A stretch of DNA of 64,000 nucleotides from Carnegiea gigantea (GCA_029747015.1 JAKOGI010000052.1:872501-936500); one strand, 5' to 3'; shown: positions 11,418-22,689, counted from the first letter of the stretch. Translations and numbers: made by a program. Notes: generated by a model from the sequence alone, not told the origin.

Positions 11418-12332
11418 TAACACCTAATTCTAGTTAAGTGGGATACTTCCATGATAAGCAGGATCACTAACACGAAAAAAATATTTCATATACCTCTAGT
11501 GTGCTCAAATGTATTTTTAGTGAACATGACTAATACTTTAGTGAACTAATATATACTTTTTGCAATAAATCAAACTCAATGATGTATATTTATTAATATA
11601 TATTTCAGTGAGTTAACACATAATTCTAGTGAGATAGGATACTTTTATAATAAGCAGGACCACTTTCATGAAAAAACATTTCATATACTTTGGTGCACTA
11701 GTATATACTTTAGTGAGCTAAAATGTATTTTAGTGAGTAACATGTCTAATATTTTAATGAGCTAAAAAGTACTTTTCATGGACAATCCAAACTTAGTAAT
11801 GCATGCTACTAATACATATTTTAGTGAATCAACACCTAATTATAATGAGGTTGGAGACTTTTATAATAAGTATGATCACTAACATGAAAAAACATTTCAT
11901 GTACTTTGGTAAGCTGGTATATAATTATAGTGAGCACAAACGTATTTTTATGAGCAACATGACTAACACTTTAGTAAGCTAACTGATATTTTTTGTGAAC
12001 AAACCAGACTCAATAATACATGCTCCTTAATATATATTTTGGTGAGCAAATGCCTAATTCTAGTAAGATGAGATGCATTTACAATGAGTAAGGTCACTAA
12101 CACCAAAAAATCTTTCATTTACGTCAGTGAGCTAATGTATACTTTTAGTGAGCTCATATACATTTTTAGTGAGCAAAATGACTAATACCTTAGTAAGCAA
12201 ACTAGAATCAATAATACCTACTCATGAACATATATTTCAGTGAGTTATCACCTAATTTTGTGAGGTAAGATGCATTCGTAATGAGTAGAATCACTAGCAT
12301 CAAAAAATACTTCATATTTTAGTGAGCTAATA
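11418..12332. repeat. Core of the ~195-217-bp tandem array
   Basis: The phrase CACTAACAYGAAAAAA recurs at about 11467, 11660, 11877, 12093 and 12291, giving periods near 193, 217, 216 and 198. Within a unit the short motif TTTTAGTGAGC occurs several times, so the unit itself is built from smaller steps. Copies are diverged at many positions, so the array is old. No coding frame is conserved between copies. Confidence 0.85.
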
Positions 12333-12744
12333 CAAGAGCGGAGCCAGATTCAAAGCAGAGGGCCAAGATTAATAGTACAAATAATATAAACTTTAATAGT
12401 TCTAAAATAAGATATGTAACAGGCAGGGGCGTTGAGCGTGAGTGAGGGAAGAGAGAGGAGGATAGTGCGTAGGCTGGGAAACAAAAATAGAAGAAATTTA
12501 AAGGGCACTCGCAAAAATCCCCCCAAGAAAAAAGAAACGCAAAAGGCATCACAAGAAGTCAAACCCATGACCTCCCACACAGAGCAACAAGGAGCCAACC
12601 ACTCAACTATGCACATCTTTGTGATGTACTTGAGAACTAATTAATATATACCTATTTTTTTAACTAGAATATCCTATATTTAATCTTTTTCCCCAAAAAG
12701 TTGGGGGTCAGTTTACGCCCTTGCCCTTAGTGGCTCTGCTCCTG
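12333..12744. mobile_element. Non-autonomous hAT element, 412 bp, TSD AGCTAATA
   Basis: Ends CAAGAGCGGAGCCA and (reverse complement of the right end) CAGGAGCAGAGCCA form a 14-bp inverted repeat with two mismatches. An exact 8-bp duplication AGCTAATA flanks it (12325-12332 and 12745-12752), diagnostic of hAT integration. It has no transposase frame. It lies in the tandem array, which continues directly after it. Confidence 0.9.
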
Positions 12745-12880
12745 AGCTAATATATACTTCTAGTGAGCTTAGCTATGTATTATTATTGACCAATACGATT
12801 GATACCTTAATATGGGTAAACATATGCTTTTAGTGAGCAAATCAGACTTGAACCAACACATCACATGCGTAGTGAACACT
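12745..12880. repeat. Last, decayed copy of the ~200-bp tandem array
   Basis: The unit phrases CTAATATATACTTCTAGTGAGC and CTTTTAGTGAGCAAATCAGACTTGAACC carry on from the left side of the hAT element, then fade at about 12880. Confidence 0.65.
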
Positions 12881-14413
12881 GACTACATAATGGATTGATG
12901 ATATTAGTCATAATTAAAAATAGATCTTAATTTGAAATTATTATTTTTATTTTAAAATATTTATTATATATATAAAGAAAAGATATAGTAAACATAAAAA
13001 ACATAATAGATATAACAAGCAACGCCAAAGTGGTTACAAAGAAGAAAAGCAAAATGAACTTAAAAATGAAAAATAAGGGGAAAAAAAAGAAAGTGGAAAG
13101 TAAACTTTTGATATAAAAAAAAAATTAAGGCGAAATGAACTAAAAGGACAAAGCCTATATCATATATTCGGGAATATGTATTCTTGGAAATGACGTGGTG
13201 AAATATATATTAATAACCGCTCATATGACAAATACACGTTGAAAAATGTATATAAATGTTGCAATGAGAGTACTGAGTATATATTCACCGGAGTATGCAA
13301 TAATTTGCCAGTAAATATTGACAAATACGACAAAAAGAGAGCGCAAAGTTCATTTTTTTAAAAAAATGAAATTCACCTTGCTAGCTTTAAGTCTTTGACC
13401 TAGAGACATTGAAAATCACATACTGCAGAATCATTGCGCCACGTCTTACTCCAGGGAATTTCTTGCACAACAAATTATATAAGTCAATGACGAGGTCGAC
13501 AAAGTGGACTATCCACCCGATTGCACGCTATAATTTGCAAATGTGGCCTCAGGTAAAGAGCACTTTTTTTTTTGTTTGTTTGGGTTATTTGAATTTGATA
13601 AAATAAACAGTTGTAAATATACCAAAAATCTTTACAGACCTAGACTCCTCTCCTCTGCTTCCTCCTCCCCCCCCCCCAAAAAAATCATCTTACAAATCAA
13701 TAAACATATAGATCATGACAGGAAATAAGCCACATGAGATAATAATTGTTGTTTTCTACCCAGAAAAACAAAATACCAATTTACATTTTTAGATTTGGCA
13801 TCCTATTCCAATCATCACAATTCAGAATACATGCAGAGCATTTAACTATTAATGTTTTTTGATATTGCAATCTTCTCCATTAATTAGAGTTGAGCTGCTT
13901 GTCGACTCATAAGGAGTAGAACTTTACCAAAAAGATTGTTTAAAGGGAACGAATGTCAGACTATTCAATTTAGGCATGAGACACTTTAACGATACGTAGT
14001 GGAGAAAAAACACCAACCGCAAATTTCATGCATGAAGAGTATGTACAAAGTCATAAAGCCAATAGTAACATAATCATTCACAAGAATGTAAATATTGTCT
14101 CTGCTTTTAAAAGAAATTAAGGGGAGTAAGAGAAAGGGGATCTGATCCAATGCTTTATGACTTTATAACTTTTCATTGATTAAGATAAAGGATGGAATAA
14201 ATACCTTGAAGAATATGTACAAAGTCATAAGCCAACAATAACCTAATTAATGGCCAAAAACTAGTTTCACCACCTATTTATAAAGGAGCATTATTTGCAG
14301 TACTGTGTCCTGCTTGAAGTCTTGGACCACTGCTTTATATGTTAGGAGAAGAAGCACAGCTAACAATTAATCTCAAGCTTAATTAACAGAAAATTTCCAA
14401 GTTAGTAGTCTAA
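12881..14413. other. AT-rich spacer without recognised features
   Basis: No domain, repeat ends or convincing gene structure. A short open frame at 13409-13606 is not preserved beyond chance. A C-run (about 13667-13677) and poly-A/T tracts occur. Confidence 0.4.
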
Positions 14414-14733
14414 GGTTCCGTTTAGACCTTGAAAAATTTGACAGCAAGAAAAAAAATTTGAAAAAGTAACTTTTTTTGTTGTGTTTGATTTAGAGAAACC
14501 AAGCTGTACAGATATACTCAGGGCATACCCAGAGGGTTTACAAGATTATTTATGTCTCTACTCTAAATATGTTCAGAATAGTCCTCCCACATTCCTTTAT
14601 AACCTGGAAGCAATCTCTCTTAGGCTCAGTTTCATCCTTAAAAAATTTGGTCAAAAGAGAAGTTGAAGGGGAAAAAAGTTACTTTCTCAATTTTTTTTAT
14701 TTCCACCAAATTCTTCAATGTCCAAACGGAGCC
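14414..14733. mobile_element. Tourist-like MITE, 320 bp, TSD TAA, with a nested end
   Basis: The left end GGTTCCGTTTAGACCTTGAA and the reverse complement of the right end GGCTCCGTTTGGACATTGAA continue as an inverted repeat of about 65 bp with mismatches. TAA flanks both sides (14411-14413, 14734-14736). A second copy of the left end (GGCTCAGTTTC) starts near 14620 after a TTA, so the element probably contains, or was formed around, a second related copy. No coding capacity. The ends are similar to those of the Harbinger element at 40004-45902. Confidence 0.75.
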
Positions 14734-14736
14734 TAA

Positions 14737-15388
14737 GTTCTTAGATTCACACAAAAACTTTTATGACAATCATTTTTTTGTGACGCAAACATGAGTGAAA
14801 ATATGACGATTTTGGGATTTGAAAATGGTAGGGGAGCTAGATATATGCCTTTATGACAACTTGCAAGGTATATAATCCAAAGATTAGGGTATAGTTTGTA
14901 ATAAATATCTGTTAAAAATATATCTCCAGTTGCAGAATCATAAAAATATTATATGGAGTGGTATGCAGAGAGATTTTTATACATAATCCAAATTAATTCC
15001 CTTGATATATGCTGTATTAATTTTTCATTTCAATATCTGACCTCTTGCGTTAATTTCAGCTTTTCATTACATGATTTCTAACCCCAAAATTTTCGGATAC
15101 AGTCATGATCTTTGAAAAATTGAAATTATTAGTAACTAAGGGATCAAATACAAAAATCTTATTAAAATAAAACCAAAATAAAACAAAAATAAACAAAATC
15201 TGCTAAAATTATGACATTGTTTGATAGAAAACATTGCAAACCTAAACAAAAATAAATCTAGCATAAAGGAACCTGATGTAACATATGCGAAATAGGAATA
15301 TAAGGAAAAAAAAAAAAAGAGCTTAATAAAATCCAAAAATTAAGAAAATAGATAACAACTTTCTATAATTACGAAACAAGTAAATATT
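14737..15388. other. AT-rich spacer without recognised features
   Basis: Poly-A/T tracts and short chance frames only; the Phe-rich minus frame at 15136-15336 is low complexity. Confidence 0.4.
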
Positions 15389-15664
15389 GGCCTTGTTTGC
15401 CTCAGTCGTTAGCTATTAGCTATTTGTATTAACTATTAGTTGTTAATTATTTGAATAAGCTGTTTATATTAACTATTTGAATCAGCTGTTTACAGAAAAA
15501 TTATTTAAATAAAATTAGTTATTTATGATAAAATTGTATAACAAAAAGCTAATCAAGCAAAAGCTCTTCCAAAAAACTCATAAAATTAGCTTTGTCAATA
15601 TAAGAATCCATTATTTTATTTAAAAAAATTATTTATTAATGACTTATTTAATAGAAAAACTTAA
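15389..15664. mobile_element. MITE-like remnant with one end
   Basis: GGCCTTGTTTGCC at the left is followed by the repetitive TTAGCTATTAGCTATTTGTATTAACTATTAG style common in plant MITEs. The right end is missing: the Tat retrotransposon begins at 15670 and the sequence beyond its right border does not supply a matching end. Confidence 0.4.
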
Positions 15665-15669
15665 GAAAG

Positions 15670-16130
15670 TGTTTCGAGAACTTCTCGTACCTTGTTGAAG
15701 TTGATGTTGGATGAGAGCTCGGGCTTATGTGATGGCACATGCAGATAAGCTGGTAGGCTCCCCTCCTTGGTTGAACCTGCAAAAAAGGCACCCCAGGGTT
15801 GTGGTCCGGGAATGCCTCTCCAACGGTCAAGTCAAAGGAGGGTTCAAGAGATATAAATGCAGCAAAGAGAGAGGGAGATGAGAGTCAATTATGTTAGAGT
15901 GTCAATCCTTTTTTCGAGGTATGTAGGTGAATATTTATAGCTCCTGTAGCAAGGGATAGGATGGTAACTTCATGCTGGAGATCCCCAAATTGGGATGCTG
16001 TCCGATTTGCTCCGTTTGGGCATCTAGTGGTAGCCCCAAGGGTTCCGTTTGGGCCCACTATGCCTGGTTGGGCCTGTCTTGCAATTGGGTATCCCTGGGC
16101 CTTTCAGAGAAAATCATATTTTTTGGATCA
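15670..16130 (-). repeat. Tat 3' LTR (461 bp)
   Basis: Starts TGTTTCGAGAAC and ends TTTTGGATCA, matching 25207-25668 along the full length with short indels. By hand count the first 240 aligned bases differ at about 38 places, most of them transitions. Confidence 0.9.
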
Positions 16131-16143
16131 TTTAGCCCCCATA
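16131..16143 (-). other. Tat polypurine tract
   Basis: On minus this reads as a purine-rich ATGGGGGCTAAA directly before the 3' LTR, the plus-strand DNA primer site of the element. Confidence 0.65.
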
Positions 16144-16341
16144 TTTTTCCTGCACGTGGGCCCGCCTGGATAGTCAGGTGAAATGTGGAGTGTTCTTGGA
16201 GTAACAAAGGTCGGTGGATCTTTGGGAAATGGTCTTTTATTGGCCGGTTACCCTTTCCTGATCTGACACTTGGCTGTCGGTTAGTGCCATTCTTGGGTTT
16301 TTGAGGCTAGCCGACGTTACGAAATCCCGTCAACTTCGGGA

Positions 16342-16350
16342 TATAAAAAG
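16342..16350 (+). promoter_or_regulatory. TATA box of the Tat antisense ORF
   Basis: TATAAAAAG lies 81 bp upstream of the first in-frame ATG (16423) of the plus-strand ORF, between the 3' LTR and the ORF. Position and sequence fit a plant core promoter separate from the LTR promoter, which reads the other strand. Confidence 0.6.
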
Positions 16351-16422
16351 GAGCTGCCTTAGAACCTTGATTTGCACCGCGCATTTGGAGACCCCTTGCA
16401 CCAAAGTTCCTTCCTTTCTAAT

Positions 16423-18810
16423 ATGGGGTTCCCTAGCACATTGATGACGGACGAAATGGCGCTCTACATTTTGGGCAATTTCGAGTGGTATCGTAGGGAG
16501 GTGGCGTTTCCTCCTCGACTGCTACCATCCGATTACGAAGAGCTACACCCGGACTTTGTCCTGGCTGAGGCCGAGGAGTATGCCCGGGATTACGAGGTTC
16601 TAGAGTTACCCCACGTGGTATTCCCAGGGGCCCCTGTGCACTCAAACCTCCAAGATGGATTGGGCACTCATTTCCCTAACCCGAAGGTTATAGCCTCCTT
16701 AAAGGGGCCAGCCCTGGAGGATAAGTACCTTCTGCCCATGGGGTATAGATTCGTGCTCCCGGAGGCGGATTCCACCGTAAACAAGTTCCCCTCCAAATGT
16801 ATAGCAATATATCGTGCGACTTTTACCTACGGCCTAAGATTCCCACTCCATCCAGTTATTGCAGATGTCTTGAACAAGTACGAACTGGCGCCTGCGCAAA
16901 TCGTACCCACATCTTGGCACAACATATGTTCTTTTATAGCGACGTGCGAGCTGCGCAGGTTAACTTGCATTGGCCGCCCGTTTGCACAGGTCCACTCGGT
17001 CCAGAGGGCTCCCAACAAGACAGGGGACCTTGGGTGGTATTGCTTCAACAACAAGAAAGGCTTCATGACGGCCATCGAGAAGAGGTTCAAAGTGTAGAAT
17101 TGAAAATACGACTTTCTTTTCGTATGCTATGAAGCGGGTTGGGGAGATCTGCCTGATTGGAATAAGGGGAAGCCGATCCGCAATCCATATAGAGAGCCGA
17201 CCGATGCTGAGAAAAGGATGGCTCGGTACTTCCATTTTTATATTCAAGAAGATGACTATCCTAGGCTGATTCCTTCCTTCATGGCTCGGGTGGTGGATGT
17301 CCAGAAAGGGCCCAAGTGAAAACGGAGCAAATCAAGTGATAGGAAGCCAATTAGCCTGTGAATTGGCTGCCTAGGCTGAAATATTTTGCTAATGACTTTT
17401 TCTTGGTGGCTGCAGGCCTGCTTATCCTTAAAAATTTTTCTGAGGGTACTTGATGCCCCTCTTGTGGATAAGCTTTTCTTATGGCTCTGACCAGACTCTC
17501 TTTTTTCTTGTGCAGAGCAAGCGCAGGCGAAGTAGTTGCCCCTTGAATATGGGGATGCCATAGCAGAGCAGGTTGCCGCTGAGGTTAAGCGAGTACGTAA
17601 GGAGGAGTAGCGTAAGCGTGTAGAGATGCAAGCCAAGAAGGTTCGAACACTGATCCCCCTGCTATTTTCCTTTGTGGACCTTGGTTGAATGGAGAATACT
17701 CACTGGTTTTTCCTTCTCTCAGGCTTCGTCGTTGGTACCCCGCGGTAAGAAACCTGTGGTGGGATCCCTGAACCTCCCTTACTTGGGTTCCTGCGAACGA
17801 CCATGGGCCAAGGATGGGCAAGACGCTACTGCGGCCTTCACTTTCACTCCCTTGAGAGCCGGGGATCCTCCGTCCAAGAGCAAAATAGTCCAAGGGGTTA
17901 ACAGGCATGTGCAGTCTGTAGGCCACCTAACCCCTGACGAGGGACGAGGATCGCCAACTACCGGTGGGTCCCAAGGCGAGCAAGGGTCCTCGCCGCAGGC
18001 TGCAGGAGAGGCCTCAGTACATACGCGGGTTTCGCGCATGGACTTCTTAGCGGTGTATGCCTCGACCAAGCGCACATTGGTCGAGAAATTGGCCAGGTCG
18101 TGGTCGCTGGCGTCGGCATATTCTGCTAAGCCGATCACGGTTGATGAGGAACAAGTGGCTATTGCTAAGATATGCTATTTATCTTTGCCCTTCCTTATTT
18201 GATCCAGGCCCTTGCCCGAGCATTAAAGTTAACAAGGTCAAGACCGCCCGTTTCTACTTTAGAGGGGCAGATTCGCAGCCTTGAGAGCTCGGATGCCTTG
18301 CTGCGGGGGCAGACTAGTGACCTTCAGGCTGAGCACAAAAGGTCGGATGAAGAGGCAGCCAATTACAAGCGCTGCTTGGAGAAGTTGAAGAGGGAGAAGG
18401 AGGCCTTGGAGGCTGTAAAGAAAGATTTACAGCACCAGCTAGAAGAGGCCTGCTCCAGGACAGAGACTGAGGCTGAAAAGTCAGCTAAGGTCGAGGATCG
18501 GGGCTATCATCGGGGGCGTAACGAGAGCACTGAGTTTTTTCCGGAGCTCCTGGTGACTTTGGCACCTTAAGCCTTCTGTAGTGAAGGCTATTTTAAGCCG
18601 TACATCAAGTTCCTCGAGGACTGCAGGCATGTCAAGGCCAAAGGCCAAGACCCTGAGTTGATGGAGTTTAATCCTTCTATAACTGTTGAAGAGGGTCTGG
18701 GCGATGAGGAGATCACGCCTCTGGACGGCGAGACTGCGACGCCTGACGAGGAGGGTGATGCCGTCGAGGCTATCGAGGGTAGTGATTGTGATGAAGACCC
18801 TGACGTCTAG
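16423..18810 (+). pseudogene. Tat antisense ORF, putative gypsy-type plant mobile protein
   Basis: The frame from ATG 16423 encodes the conserved N-terminal domain known from Pfam as putative gypsy type transposon (Transposase_28): LPSDYEELHPDF, a FPLHPVIADVLNKY core and LGWYCFNNKKGF. The frame runs to TAG at 17095, but the family sequence continues in frame for about 73 codons beyond it (YDFLFV, DLPDWN, RYFHFY), with further TGA stops at 17101-17103 and about 17319. An intron acceptor TTGTGCAG lies near 17516, another (TTCTCTCAG) near 17723; later exons hold a Pro/Ser linker, a long coiled coil (about 18200-18490) and an acidic tail ending in TAG at 18808-18810, followed by AATAAA near 18885. 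The function of this protein is unknown; it may be gag-like. The minus-strand pol converges on it. Confidence 0.75.
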
Positions 18811-19049
18811 GGCCCCTATGGTTTTGTTTTACTTCCTTTTGTGTTCCTCTCTGACTATTGGTGCTTGTATTCCTTGTCTCATTCAATAAATGGAGAGTTT
18901 CTAAATTTTTTGCAAGGAGCCTTCTACTTTATTTCTTACCTTTCTACTTGTTGTTTCACTTATTCCTATTTAATTGCTTGTTGTTGCATTTGTTTTGCTA
19001 ATTTGCTTATACTTTGTGAGATGGTGGCCCCTAAGCGAAATGACAAGTA

Positions 19050-19480
19050 GGGGACCGTCTAAGGTCCCGTGGCCCCCACTGGGACTAAAAGCGCAGCGGT
19101 CGGCCACGAGGCCGTGGTTAAGGACCTCTAGCCCCATTGGGGCTAAATGTATAGCGACCAGTCATGAGCCCATGTTAAAGGATCTTTAGTCTGCAGTGGG
19201 GTTAAAAGTATAACGATCGGCCCTGCGGCCGTGGTTGTTATCCCTTAGCTTCCATTGGGGGTAAAAATATAGCGACCGGCCATAAGGCTGTGCCTATTAT
19301 CCCTTAACCCCCATTGGGGCTAAAAGTATAGTGACCAGTCATGAGGCCATGCTTAAGAACTCTTAACCCCCAGTGGGGCTAAAAGTATAGCGACCGGCCA
19401 TAAGGCCTGTGCTTATTATCCGTTAGCCCCTGTTGGGGTTAAAAGTATAGCGACCGGCCATAAGGCCGTGCTTGAAGAAG
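19050..19480. repeat. ~60-bp tandem repeat, about 7 copies
   Basis: Each unit carries the phrases GGGGCTAAAAGTATAGCGACC and GGCCATAAGGCCGTG. The array lies exactly between the 3' end of the plus-strand antisense ORF and the 3' end of the minus-strand integrase. GGCC…GGCC inverted steps give each unit a potential stem. Confidence 0.85.
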
Positions 19481-19639
19481 AGTATTAGATGACGTGGTGT
19501 TTCTAAAACTGCCTTTACGGCCATTATATTTATTGCATGGAAAACATAAGTACATAAATGTTGTACTTGGATGAAGGATAAGTGCTAGGAATAGTATTTT
19601 CGCAGGTTGCTGCTGTGCCATGTCTATGGAATGGGAGTT

Positions 19640-20840
19640 CTATTGGGGGTTTCTAGATGATATGTGCCTGGTCGTATCTGGACAGTGACCTTATACGATC
19701 CCTCCCAATTCGCGATTAGCTTGCCGTGTTCTCCTGCACGGGCTACGACCTCAGTACGACGAAGGACGAAGTCTCCCACGTTGATTGGGTCGAGTTTGAT
19801 GGCGGGGTCATGAAGGCGGGCGATGCGGAGCTTGTAAAGCGCCCTGCAGGGGAAGGTATCTCCATGAACCGAGGGTAGGAGGTCCAGTGCTTCTCGGAGC
19901 GCAACATTGTTTAGCTTTCTTTGAATGTGGTGAGGTGTTGGGTGTGAAGGGTGATTTCAATGGGCAGAATGGCTTCTGACCCATACACTAACATGAATAG
20001 CGTTTCGCCCATTGCGGTCTTTTCAGTGGTCCTTAACGACCACAGGACTCCGTGCAGCTCATCGGCCCATTTGCCTTTAGCCTCGTCCAGTTTTTTCTGT
20101 AGCCCATGAAGGATGACCTTGTTAGCAGCTTCGGCCTAGCCGTTGGTTTGAGGATGGGTAACAGTTGTAAAACGAGCCTGACTGTCGAGGGTTCTCAGGT
20201 AATCTGTGACTTTGTAGTATCAAACTGATGCCCGTTGTCGAAGATCATTGTAGGGGGGATGCCAACGAGAGTGACGATGTTTCTCCAGATGAATTTTCGC
20301 ACCTCAACCGCAGTGATGGTGGCGACGGCGTCTGCTTCTATCTACTTGGTGAAATAATCCACCGCGATAAAAGGTATTTATGCTGACCCGTGTCTTTGGA
20401 GAAGGGTCCAAGTATGTCCATGCCCTATGTAGAGAATGTTAAGGGCTGACAATGGGTGTCAAAGGGATGGTGGGTAGTCGTTGAACTGGAGCAAACTTTT
20501 GACACTTGTCGCAAGTGCGAACTAAGTTCATAGCAGCTTCCCGTAGGCTTGGCCAGTAGTATTCAGTTCGTATTGCCGTGACTGCAAGAGCGTGGCCTCC
20601 TATGTGGAACTGCACACTCCTTCGTGCAACTCCTCCAATGTCTTCTTCCCATCTCCGGGGTTCACAGTGCAGAAGTGGCCGAGTGAAGATCTCTTGTATA
20701 GGATCCCCTCATATAGTATGAAGCAGTTCGCACATCTCTTTACTCGGTCGGCCTCCTCAGAGTTCATGGGTAGGGTACTAGCAGCTAAGTACGCGCGAAT
20801 GAGATCCATCCATGTCGAACTCCTTCCCAACCAGAGCACC
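19640..20840 (-). pseudogene. Tat integrase region, broken
   Basis: Read on minus, the zinc-binding N-terminal part is open at 20839-20600 (YEGILYKRS, LEELHEGVC). The core follows in shifting frames: VDYFTK with the second-half motif IFDNGHQFDT (catalytic Asp), and later a Glu-containing stretch NKVILHGLQKKLDEAKGKWADE style, which has the EVILHGLKK-type signature of Gypsy integrases. Several stops (for example at about 20135 and 20370) interrupt it. Integrase would insert the DNA copy; this one cannot be made as one protein. Confidence 0.75.
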
Positions 20841-21061
20841 TCATGAGGATCAATACTTCTTTCCGTCAGAGTTTCCTATTTAATGTGCTTCGCCTTCCCA
20901 TCTTCGGAAGAGCATGCCAGTTTTGACAATGCATTAGCCTGCTGTTTCTCGGACGGGGGGATACGTGTTATTGAGAAATGTGTAAGCAACTTGAAGGCCT
21001 TTCGTACCTGCCGAACAGAGGCCGCCATAGTATCATCTTTTACCTCGTACTCCCCATTGAG

Positions 21062-21640
21062 TTAGCTGACCACAAGCTGGGAGCCCGAAAATGCTTGGAT
21101 CAAGTCGGCCGCCGAGGTATAGCATAACTCTACTCCTACTATCAGTGCCTCGTATTCAGCCTCATTGTTCAATGCCTTGAATATAAACTTTAGGGCACGC
21201 TCGTGTCGCTCCCCCCTAGGGCTTTCGATGATCAGGCTGGCCCCGTTCTCGTCTTTGGTGGACGAGCCGTCCATATAAGGTTCCATGAAGGAGGGAGTGG
21301 GTTGCTATCCTCAGTAGTAATGGTGCTTTCAGCCATGAAGTCCACCAGAGCTTGGGCTTTTATGGCCCGCTGAGCTTCAAAGACGAGGTCGTACTGTGAT
21401 AACTTAATGGCCCACTTCAAGAACCGCCGGAAGCATCCAGTCTTTACAGGACGTTTTTGAGGGGTTGGTTGGTGAGGACGGTGATCCTATGTGCTTTAAA
21501 GTAGGGTTGTAGCTTTCGGCTGGCCATCACCAGCGTGTAGGCGAACTTCTCTATAAGGGGGTAGTTCACCTCGACCCCGGCTAGGGCATGACTCAAGTAG
21601 CACACGGAGATTTGTTGCTTAGCCCTTTCCACCACCAGTA
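21062..21640 (-). pseudogene. Tat RNase H region, broken
   Basis: Two kinds of sections are seen on minus. The first (about 21640-21420) is the tethering part of the RT with VNYPLIEKFAYTLVMASRKLQPYF and ITVLTNQPLK. The second (21286-21062) is the archaeal-like RNase H with MDGSS (first catalytic Asp) and NNEAEYEALI (Glu). The usual YSDSQLV reads FSGSQLV, so the third catalytic Asp is replaced by Gly. Frame breaks separate the sections. Confidence 0.75.
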
Positions 21641-21711
21641 CAACACTAATAGCCTATTCTGAGATGACCAAGTAGAGTTGTAGTGTTTCCCCAGGAAGGG
21701 GGCTGGCGATC

Positions 21712-22686
21712 CTAAGCAGATGAGCCAGATAGGTTTTCAATACTTGGAATGCCTCGTATGCTTCCTTGTCCCAAGTAAAGTTGGAGGCATTTGTGTAGCA
21801 CACGGAAGAATGGCCAGCACTTGTCAGCGGATCTGGACATAAATCGTCCAAGGGTTGCAATGCATCCCGTCAAACGCTGGACCTCCCTGATGTTGCGCGG
21901 TGGCTTCATGTCTAACACAGCTTGGATTTTGTCAGGCTTGGCCTCGATTCCCCATCTGCTAATCATGAACTCGAGGAACTTGCCTAATCGAACTCTAAAC
22001 ACACACTTTTTTGGGTTAAGCTTCATCCCATATGTTTGGAGAATGTCAAACATCTTCCATAGATCTTGTCCATGCTCGGCATCAAGCATGCTCTTTACTA
22101 TCATCTCATCCACGTATACCTCCATAGCCCGACCGATGAGGGGCTCAAACAATTTGTTTACCAGCCGCTGGTACGTGGCCCCCGCGTTCTTTAGCTCGAA
22201 TGGCATCACCTTATAACAATACAGGCCTCGATCAGTTATGAATGCAGTCTTTTCTTGATCCTCTGGGGATAGAGATATCTGGTGGTACCCAGAGAAGGCG
22301 TCCATGAAGCTCAGTAGGGCATGCCCAGATGTGGCATCCACTAATTTGTTGATCTTCGAAAGGGGGTAGCTATCCTTCGGGCAGGCCTTATTCAATTCAG
22401 TGAAATCTACGTACATCCTCCAAGCCCCGTTGGGCTTTACTAGTACGATGTTTGAGATCCACTCAGGGTACTGGCATTCCCTGATGAACCAGGCTTCGAG
22501 TAGCTTCTGGACCTCCGCAGTTACCGCAGCTACTCTCTTGGGACCCACATGTCGCTTCTTTTGAATGATTGGTTTGTGTAGAGGATCTACGTTTGGTATG
22601 TGCTCTATGATGACAGGATCAATGCTAGGCAACTCCTCAAATCCGAAGGTGAAGACGTCCCGATACTCTTGTAGGAGCGTAACCAA
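21712..22686 (-). CDS. Tat reverse transcriptase, open but altered active site
   Basis: An uninterrupted frame of 324 codons spans the Gypsy RT. Visible blocks in order: KRHVGPKRVAAVTAEVQKLL, RMYVDFTELNKACPKDSYPL, SFMDAFSGYHQI (first catalytic Asp), FITDRGLYCYKVMPF, then the active-site box as VYVDEMIVKS. The canonical box is YVDD, so the last Asp is Glu. The nearby MPFGLKNA motif reads MPFELKNA. Both are single-base G-to-A type changes on the coding strand and probably inactivate the enzyme even though the frame stays open. The frame begins downstream of the protease on the same strand; in an active element all are one polyprotein. Confidence 0.85.
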   Translation of the reverse strand: MVTLLQEYRDVFTFGFEELPSIDPVIIEHIPNVDPLHKPIIQKKRHVGPKRVAAVTAEVQKLLEAWFIRECQYPEWISNIVLVKPNGAWRMYVDFTELNKACPKDSYPLSKINKLVDATSGHALLSFMDAFSGYHQISLSPEDQEKTAFITDRGLYCYKVMPFELKNAGATYQRLVNKLFEPLIGRAMEVYVDEMIVKSMLDAEHGQDLWKMFDILQTYGMKLNPKKCVFRVRLGKFLEFMISRWGIEAKPDKIQAVLDMKPPRNIREVQRLTGCIATLGRFMSRSADKCWPFFRVLHKCLQLYLGQGSIRGIPSIENLSGSSA

Positions 22687-22689
22687 TGA

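Noticed and set aside
19050..19480. CRISPR-like regular repeats
   Set aside because: Units are contiguous and diverged without unique spacers, and lie inside a plant retrotransposon.
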